Shown here: positions 16,617-25,100 of the stretch, in pieces | Position numbering within the stretch: position 1 is the first letter of the stretch | Layout: the number at the start of each line of letters is the position of its first letter | DNA from: Dyella_B jejuensis | Lineage (GTDB): Bacteria > Pseudomonadota > Gammaproteobacteria > Xanthomonadales > Rhodanobacteraceae | Length of the DNA: 64,000 nucleotides | Reading direction: 5' to 3' | Assembly: GCF_044904675.1 (NCBI RefSeq) | Contig: NZ_JADIKJ010000010.1 | Location: 124,001-188,000 of the forward strand | The notes under the pieces: model-generated | The model's database searches: none | Seen by the model: the letters and a program-made list of their open reading frames with translations, nothing else | What the model was told of the DNA's origin: nothing | Program-made: the position numbers and the translations under genes

Positions 16617-18266
16617 CTACAGACTAAGCGCCGCATCCACCATCCGCTGCGCCTCCTGCAGGATTTCCTCCAGGTGCGCTTCGCTCTTGAAGCTCTCGCC
16701 GTAGATCTTGTAGATCTCTTCGGTGCCCGATGGGCGCGCCGCGAACCAGCCGTTTTGCGCCATTACCTTGATGCCGCCGATGGCCGCGTTATTGCCCGGG
16801 GCGTGATCCAGGATGTGCTCGATCTTTTCGCCCGCCAGTTCCTTGCTTTGCACCTGGGCCGGCGAAAGTTTGGCGAGCGTGGCTTTCTGCTGCGCGTTGG
16901 CCTTGGCGTCGACGCGGCTCGAATAGGGGCGGCCGAGGGCCTGGGTGAGATCGTCGAACAACTGTCCCGGATCCTTGCCCATGCGCGCGGTCATTTCCGC
17001 GGCGAGCAAGGCGGGCACGATGCCGTCCTTGTCGGTGGTCCATACTTTTCCGTCGTGGCGCAGCATCGAGGCGCCGGCGCTTTCTTCGCAGCCGAAGCCC
17101 AGCGAGCCATCGAACAGGCCGTCGGCAAACCACTTGAAGCCGACCGGCACTTCGTACAGCCGGCGGCCGAGGCGTTCGGCCACCCGGTCGATCATGGAGC
17201 TGCTGACCACCGTCTTGCCCACGCCAGCCTCGGCGTTCCACTGCGGCCGATGGCGGAACAGGTAATTCACCATGACGGCCAGGTACTGGTTCGGCTGCAT
17301 CAGGCCATGGCTGCGCGACACGATGCCGTGCCGGTCGTGGTCGGTGTCGCAGGCGAAGGCCACGTCGTAGCGATCCTTCAGCCCGATCAGCCGCTGCATG
17401 GCGTAAGGCGAGGACGGATCCATGCGGATCTTGCCGTCCCAGTCCACCGTCATGAAGCGGAAGGTGGGATCAACCGTATCGCTCACCACGGTGAGGTCGA
17501 TGCCATAGCGTTGCGCAATCGGTTGCCAGTAATGCACGCCGGCGCCGCCGAGCGGATCGACCGCCATGTGCACGCCAGCCTGGCGGATTACGTCGAAGTC
17601 GATGATGTTCTTCAGGTCGTCGACATAGCGCGTGAGGTAATCGTGTTCCTGCACCAGGCTCGAACGCCGCGCCTGCCGGTAACTGACGCGCTTGACGCCG
17701 CTGAGCTTGCTTTCCAGCAGCGCATTGGCGCGTTGCTGGATCCAGCCGGTGACGTCGGTGTCGGCGGGGCCGCCGTTGGGTGGGTTGTACTTGAAGCCGC
17801 CATCGTTGGGCGGATTGTGCGAAGGCGTGACCACGATGCCATCGGCCCGCCCGTCCAGCCGCTTGCGGTTGTGCACCAGGATCGCATGCGAAACGGCGGG
17901 CGTGGGCGTGTATTCGTCGCCGGCGGAAACCGCCACGGTGACCTCGTTGGCGACCAATACTTCCAGTGCGCTTTCGAACGCTGGCCGCGACAGCGCATGC
18001 GTGTCGATACCGATGTAGAGCGCGCCATTGATGCCTTTCTGGCGGCGGTAATCGCAGATCGCCTGGGTGATGGCCAGCACGTGCCACTCGTTGAAGCTGC
18101 GGTCGAGCGAGGAACCGCGATGGCCGGAAGTACCGAAGCTGACGCGCTGGGCGGGTTCGGCCGGATCCGGACGCAGTTGGGTATAGGCCGCCAGCAATTT
18201 GGGAACGTCCACCAGCATGTCTTCCGGAGCGACCTTGCCGGCCAGTGCATCGACTTTGGCGTTCAC
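16617..18266 (-). CDS. pgm: Phosphoglucomutase (alpha-D-glucose phosphate-specific)
   Basis: A 549-residue phosphohexomutase of E. coli Pgm type and length. The active-site serine loop is TPSHNPPNDGGFKYNPPNGG, the Mg-binding loop is ACDTDHDRHG, the sugar-specificity loop is GCEESAGAS, and the phosphate-binding C-terminal site is RPSGTEEIYKIYGE. It interconverts glucose-6-phosphate and glucose-1-phosphate in the cytoplasm, feeding GalU and UDP-glucose. GTG 18266 is chosen: AAGGAA lies about 8 nt upstream and the product starts where the family does, although the frame is open to 18422. It lies 168 nt downstream of the HAD gene and ndvB on the same strand, a sensible supply enzyme for glucan synthesis. 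Confidence 0.95.
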   Translation of the reverse strand: MNAKVDALAGKVAPEDMLVDVPKLLAAYTQLRPDPAEPAQRVSFGTSGHRGSSLDRSFNEWHVLAITQAICDYRRQKGINGALYIGIDTHALSRPAFESALEVLVANEVTVAVSAGDEYTPTPAVSHAILVHNRKRLDGRADGIVVTPSHNPPNDGGFKYNPPNGGPADTDVTGWIQQRANALLESKLSGVKRVSYRQARRSSLVQEHDYLTRYVDDLKNIIDFDVIRQAGVHMAVDPLGGAGVHYWQPIAQRYGIDLTVVSDTVDPTFRFMTVDWDGKIRMDPSSPYAMQRLIGLKDRYDVAFACDTDHDRHGIVSRSHGLMQPNQYLAVMVNYLFRHRPQWNAEAGVGKTVVSSSMIDRVAERLGRRLYEVPVGFKWFADGLFDGSLGFGCEESAGASMLRHDGKVWTTDKDGIVPALLAAEMTARMGKDPGQLFDDLTQALGRPYSSRVDAKANAQQKATLAKLSPAQVQSKELAGEKIEHILDHAPGNNAAIGGIKVMAQNGWFAARPSGTEEIYKIYGESFKSEAHLEEILQEAQRMVDAALSL

Positions 18267-18434
18267 GTGATGAGATTCCTTGTTGGCGCTTGAATGGAAA
18301 CGGGAATACGGGCTCAAGGAGTAACGCTCGCGTGAAATCGAACGTTTTCCCAAGCCCATTCCAGCCATTATCCGCGTTCGCGCATCAATCGTTTGTGGGC
18401 AAGGCTGGTTCCGTGCCCACACCGGGCGATCCGC

Positions 18435-19118
18435 TCAGGCTGTGGCTTTCACCAGGGTTGCCGCCAACTTTGGCAAATCGCTGATCCGATCGATGGTGTG
18501 ATCCGGCGCCGGCTGGAGCTGCGCCATGTCCGCCTGCGCGGCGTAGTGTCCCTGGCGCACGAATACGGTGGTGAGCCGGTCGCCCAGCTTCTGCTTCATC
18601 TTGGCCAGCAGGTTGGGCTTGTCGTCGGCCATCACGTAATGCGCGGCGGGATAGCGTTCCTGCATCGCATCCAGCGAGAGTTCCTTGTGCACGAAGATCA
18701 GGACCTCGCCGCGCACCGCCTGGTAGATGCCGGCGCGCTCGACCTTGCGCGGCTGGAAGACGATGTCGCCATCGGAAAGGATCGCGGCGCGCCCGAGCCG
18801 GTTGAGTTGCTCGATGACCGCGAGCGCATCGGGAAACAGCAGCCGCTCGAACGGGTAGTCCAGCAGCCAGGACGACATCGCCAGCACGCCCGGCCGCGTA
18901 TCGCTTTGCAGGCGGAAACGCTGCAGGGCGCCAAGGTAGTCGGCATAGCCCACCGCGTCGCGTTGTTGCTCATAGAGCTGCCAGTAGCGATCGCACTCGG
19001 CCTGGCCGAACTGGTGCGTGAGATGCGCATGCAGGTCGTCGCCGAAGCGATCGTTGTCCAGCAAGGTGTTGTCGACGTCGAGCAGGAAAACGGTGGAGGG
19101 TGTCGCCGGGTCGCTCAC
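18435..19118 (-). CDS. HAD-superfamily hydrolase coupled to ndvB
   Basis: A 227-residue HAD phosphatase. Motif I is FLLDVDNTLLDN, motif II AAILSDGD, motif III is a Lys around QPRKVERAG and motif IV YVMADDKPNL; the cap is helical (about 20-100). The start is GTG at 19118, overlapping the ndvB stop as GTGA, so translation is coupled to the glucan synthase. The substrate is not known. The position between ndvB and pgm suggests a sugar-phosphate or pathway-related phosphatase, which is inference only. Confidence 0.88.
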   Translation of the reverse strand: MSDPATPSTVFLLDVDNTLLDNDRFGDDLHAHLTHQFGQAECDRYWQLYEQQRDAVGYADYLGALQRFRLQSDTRPGVLAMSSWLLDYPFERLLFPDALAVIEQLNRLGRAAILSDGDIVFQPRKVERAGIYQAVRGEVLIFVHKELSLDAMQERYPAAHYVMADDKPNLLAKMKQKLGDRLTTVFVRQGHYAAQADMAQLQPAPDHTIDRISDLPKLAATLVKATA

Positions 19119-22100
19119 AGATAGATATCCACATGGTGTTCGCCGCCATCATCAACCAGCGGCAAGCGATCGCCCTCGATCGGCTCGCCGTTGAGCAGGA
19201 TGCGGCGCGGCGGCGCATCGCCTGCACGAGCGTGCACCACGATCTGGTAATCGGTCTCGCGATGCCGGTAGCTCAAGCTGTAGTCCTGCCAGTCTGGAGG
19301 AAGTACCGGTTCGATGTACAGGCTTTCGCCTTCCACGCGCAGTCCGAGCAGCGATTCCAGGATCAGGCGGTACATCCAGCCGGCCGAGCCGGTATACCAG
19401 GTCCACCCGCCACGCCCCTGGTGCGGCGCGCCGTAATACACATCGGCGGCGATCACGTAGGGCTCCACTTTGTAGGTGTCGATGCGCTCCTGGCTGCCGT
19501 GGTTGATCGGGCTGATCATGCGTTGCAGTTCCCAGGCGCGCCGCGCATCGCCCATGGCGGCGAACGCCATCGTCGCCCACACCGCGGCATGGGTGTATTG
19601 ACCTCCGTTCTCGCGCACGCCCGGCACATAGCCCTTGATGTAGCCGGGATTCAGCGACGAGCGGTCGAACGGCGGGTCGAGCAACTGCACGATACCGGCC
19701 TCGCGCTTGACCAGATGCTTGTCCAGCGATTCCATCGCCTGGTGGCGGCGTTCCGGTGGCGCGGCGCCGGACAGTACCGACCAGCTCTGCGCGATCGAGT
19801 CGATGCGGCATTCCTCGTTCTGCTTCGATCCCAGCGGCGTGCCGTCGTCGAAGTACGCGCGCCGGTACCATTCGCCATCCCAGCCGTGCTCATCCAGGTT
19901 CGCCGCGAGTTTCGCCGCTTCGTCCTCGCACTGCTTCGCGAACGCCTCATCCTGGTGGAGGCGCGCCGTCGCGGCGAAAGAAGTAAGTACCTCGTGCAGG
20001 AAAAAGCCCAGCCAGATGCTCTCGCCGGTGCCCTTCTCGCCGACCATGTTCATGCCGTCGTTCCAGTCGCCGGTACCGATCAGCGGCAGGCCGTGCGGGC
20101 CGCGGCTCTTGCTCCGTTCGATCGCCCGCATGCAATGTTCGTACAGCGTGGCGCTTTGTTCCGAACGCACCGGCAGGTCGTAATACGATTCTTCGTCGGG
20201 CTTGACCGGACGGCCTTCGATGAAGCCGACGCGCTCGTCCAGCACGCCGGTATCGCGGGTGGTGTGCACGTAGCGGCTGGTGGCGAGCGGCAGCCACAGG
20301 TAATCGTCGGAACAATGCGTGCGCACGCCACGATCCGACGGCGGATGCCACCAGTGCTGCGCATCGCCTTCCACGAACTGGTGCGCCGCGCTCAGCAGCA
20401 GGTGCTGGCGCGCGTTGTATGGGCTGGCGTGCACCATCGCCATGGAATCCTGCAATTGATCGCGGAAGCCGAACGCGCCGCCGGACTGGTAATAGCCGCT
20501 GCGTCCCCAGAAGCGTGCGGCAATCACCTGGTACATCAGCCAGCCGTTGGCCAGCGCGTTGACCGCCATGTCGGGTGTCTTCACCTGCACCTTGTCCAGC
20601 GTCCAGCGCCAGTGCATGCGTACTTCATCCAGTGCGGTCGCCGCGGCGTTCGTACCGCGGAAGCGCTGCGCCAGATCGCTCGCCGCCTTGGCGTCATGGG
20701 CTGCGCCAAGACGGAAGATCACCTCGCGCGTTTCGTCCTTGCCCAGTTCGAACGGCACCTGGATCGCCGCGCAGGGATCGAGCCCCGGGCCCAGGCGTCC
20801 GGACAGTCCGCTGCGCCCCATCGCCGCGGGCGTACGCGGGCTGCCGTTGCGGCCCAGGAATTCCATGCGGTCGCCGGTCACGCTGCGCGCGGTGGCATCG
20901 GTGTCGAAGAACGCCACGCGATTGGGAAATTCCGTGTTGTAGGCATTGCGCGCAAGCAGCGCGCCGGTGACCGGATCGGCTTCGGACACGATATGCATCG
21001 CGTATTTATTGCGCATGTCGCCCAGCACCCATTCCACGTAACCGGTCGCCGACAGTCGCCGCGAGCGCCCCGAGCGGTTATGCACGCGCAGCACCGAAAA
21101 CTTGATCGGCGCATGCAGGGCCACGTACACCCACAGCTCGGTGTGGATGCCGTCTTCGATGTGTTCGAATACCGAATAGCCAAAACCGTGGCGCGTGATG
21201 TAGGTGCCCCTGCCCCGGTGCGGCAATGCCATCGGCGACCAGTAATGGCCGCTTTCCTCATCGCGCAGGTAGAAGGCCTCGCCGCTGCTGTCGCAGATCG
21301 GATCGTTATGCCAGGGCGTCAAGCGGAACTCATGCGAGTTCTCGCTCCAGGTATAGGCGCTGCCCGACTCGGAAATGACGCAGCCGAATTCCGGATTGGC
21401 CAGCACGTTCGCCCATGGCGCCGGCGTATGGCGACCGGAACGCAGGATGATCGCGTATTCGTTGAGATCCGGGGTAAAGCCGCCGTAGCGATTGGTCAGC
21501 TGCAAGGTATTGAACAATGCCTGCCCGTGGTCGTCCGCGGCGCTTTGTTCCGCCCGCGCGGTGCGGCTGACCGCCAGGCGCGGCATCTGCGATTCCACGC
21601 GCCGGCGTTCGATCTGCTCGGCCAGCGTGCCGCGGTTGTCGTACAGCACGATGCGCGCCACCGATTGCACCAGGATGCGATCTTCGACCGATAACTGCTG
21701 CGAAGGACGCACGAAAATGCCGCCTGGGCGATCGATCAGGCTGGCTTCGGTACCGGAAGCGATCAAGCCGAGGATCAGGTCTTGCAGTTCCTGCCGGTAG
21801 CCGGCCTGGTCTTCGTTCCAGATCACCAGGTCGACCGTCAGTCCCTTCATGCGCCAATACGCATGCGCCTGCACCAGCTGCCGCACCAGTTCGATGTTCG
21901 CCATGTCGGCGATGCGCAACAGCACGATCGGCAGGTCGCCCGAGATCGCCTGCCCCCATAAGCCCGACTGGCCGCGGCGATTGGCCTGCAACACGGCCGC
22001 CTCGGCGCGCAGCAGCGTATTGGCGTACAGGATCGATGCCGCCATGCGCTCGTACAGCCGGGCATCCGCGTGCGTGGCATTCAGTTGCTGCAGCAATACC

Positions 22101-25100
22101 TGGCTGTGGGTCCAGGCCAGGTCGAACACGCGGTCGGCAAGATGCCGGTCGCGATATTTCTCGGCCAGGTGCTGGCAGGCCTCGCGGCTTTCCGCCATGC
22201 CGGTAACGATATCGACGGTCGCCGAATGCTCCGGCGGCAGCGTGATGCGCACGCGAATGGAGACGATCGGATCGAGTACCGCGCCGACCGTATTGGAGAG
22301 CTGCGAATGCGTGCCGAGCCGGCTCAGTGCCAGCGGCCGGGCGATGCTGCGGCCACGGCCGATGAATTTGGCGCGGTCCGTCTCGTAGGAGATCGATTCG
22401 ATGTTTGCATCGTGCACCGCCATTACATGGCACATCCACGGCACACGCTCGTTATTGGCGCGCGGACGCCGCGTGCCGATCAGCGCCTGCGCGGAGGCGA
22501 TCCATTCGGTCTGCACGAACAGGTTGCTGAAGGCCGGATGCGAGGCATCGGCCATCGCCGGCGCGATCACCAGTTCGGCAAAGGTGGTGATTTCGATGGT
22601 GCGCGCCCGGCGGCCACGGTTGGTCAGGCGCACGCGGCGCAGCTCGATATCGTCCTCCGGCGAAACCACGATCTCGGTGTGCGCGTCGTAGTTTTGCTCG
22701 CGCACGCGGAATTCGGCGCGCGCATCGGAAAAAATCGCCTCGAACTGCTCGGGCTTGACCAGCGTGGGCTGGTAGGTCGTGGACCAGAACTCGCCGCTTT
22801 CCACATCGCGCAGGTAGCAGAACTGCCCCCAATTGTCGCTGGTAATGTCCTCATGCCAGCGATTGATGGACAGGTCGCGGCAACGGCTGTAGCCGGCGCC
22901 CGAACTGCTTACCATCACGTGATAGCGGCCGTTCGACAGCAACTGCACCGCGGGGCGCGGCATGTTCGGGTCCTGGAACACGCGCAGCGTGGTGTCGGCG
23001 GCGGTAACGCCCGGCTGCAACATTTGCAGGCCGGTGGCCTGCAAATATTCGGTGGCGCTCTTGGGTACACGTTCCTGCAGCAGCAGCGCATTGGCACGGA
23101 ACTGCGGGTCAGTATCGAAGCGTGTCTGCATCGGCTGGTCGAGCAACATGTAGGCAAGCGACAGCAGGCCCATGCCCTGGTGGTGCGCCATGAACGATGC
23201 CACCACCACCGCGTTCTGCCCATGCGGCACGCGCGCCGGCGTGTAGTCGATCGCTTCGTAGAAACCGTAGCGCCCGCGCCTGCCTTCGGCGGCCAACCGC
23301 TCCAGGTTCGCGCAGGCTTCCGAAGGCGCCACCATCAGCGCCATCACGCTGGCGTAAGGCGCGATCACCACGTCTTCGCCCAGCCCGCGCTTGAGTCCCA
23401 ATCCCGGCACGCCAAAGGCGCGGTACTGGTAATTGAGATGCACGTCGACAGTGTTGTAGCCCGATTCGGAGACGCCCCACGGCACACCGGCCTGCTGTCC
23501 GTACTCGATTTGCCGCGCCACCGCCGCGCGACAGGTTCGATCGAGCAGCGTGCCGGCGTAACTGGGCATCACCAGCATCGGCATCAGGTATTCGAACATC
23601 GATCCGGACCACGACAGCAGCACCGGTTCGCCACCCGTGGTGGTGAGCAATCGGCTGAGTGCGAACCAGCCATCCTGCGGCAGCTGGCCTTGGGCGATGG
23701 CGACATAACTGGCCAGCCGCGCTTCGGAAGCCAGCAGATCATAGCAACCCGCATCCAGTCGCCGTTCGTCGACGTTGTAGCCGATCGACAGCAGTTTCTT
23801 GCGTGCGTCGTACAGGAAACTGAAATCCATCACCGCCAGTTCGGAGATCGCCGCGGCCAGACGGAGGATGTCATCGCGGCGCAAGCTGGCGCCCTCCGCC
23901 GTGCCGGTGCCGGCCGACAGTGCCTGGCGCAAGGTGGGAATGCCTTCCTGTTCGGGCAGGCTCGCGGTCCACGCCTGGGCGGTTTCCATTTCGCGCCGAA
24001 AATCGGCGACCTGGGCCAGCAGTTGCGTGTACCAGAAATACGCTTCTGACGTTTCGTCGTCGGGAATGGCGGCGTGCAGTTCGTCGATCTTCAGTTGCAG
24101 CGTGACGGTGCATACCGCCACGCGATCGAGCGATGGCGGCGGCGCCTGCACGGTTTCCTGCAACAGCCGGCGCAGGCTGGCGATGGTGCCGTTGTTGCGC
24201 CCGTCGGGCAGGCTGTCGCGCAGCAGCGTCAGCGTATCGTGCAGGCCCTCCAGCAGGCGCACGTGGAACAGCGGTTCATCCAGTAATGCCAGCAGGCCGG
24301 GGCGAAGCGTCAGCAAGTGTGCGGCGAGGTTGCCGCTATCCACCGATGAAATGTATTGCGGCGCGAGCGGCTTCAGCGTAACGGTGTCATACCAGTTGTA
24401 CAGGTGCCCGCGATAACGCTCCATGCGTTGCATGGTCTGCACGGTCTTGCCGATGCGGTCCAGCAGGCGTCCTGTAGTGATGTAACCGAAGTCGTGCGCG
24501 GCCAGGCACGAGAGCAGCGACAGCCCGATATTGGTGGGCGAAGTGCGATGCGCGACGACGATGCCCGGCACTTCCTGCATGTTGTCCGGCGGCAGCCAAT
24601 TGTCCTCCGGCCCGACGTAGGTCTCGAAGAATGCCCAGATGCGCCGCGACAGGCCGCGCAGGAATTGCAGCTGCCGGCTGCTCGGAACGAATGCGATTTC
24701 CTTGCGCCGCTGGCTCGACCAGCGCACTATCGCCGGTCCTGCCAGCCACAGCAGCAGGATCGGCAGCGCCGGCGGCAGCGCCGCGCGGTGCAGCGGCCAG
24801 ATCACCGCGCAAGCCACCACGGCGAGCAGCGGATTGATCCATAACATGCGATAGATATGCAGCGTCGAGTGCGCGCCCTCCTGCTCGACGTCGCGCGAGG
24901 TTCGCCATTGCAGCAGGTTGCGGCGGCTTACCGCCATCCGCCATAGCGTGCGCGCGATGGCGTCCACACTGTAATAGGCCTCGTGCGGGAGGGTCATCAG
25001 GGCATACAGCGCGCGCGCCAGATGCTGGCCGGCCAGGCCGATCGAGCCACGGAGGTGCGATTTCAGCGTCACGTCCGATGGCTTCTGCACGATCGCCAGC

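Noticed and set aside
16674..18293. Long plus-strand frame opposite pgm
   Set aside because: Antisense shadow of phosphoglucomutase, whose active-site motifs are complete on the minus strand.
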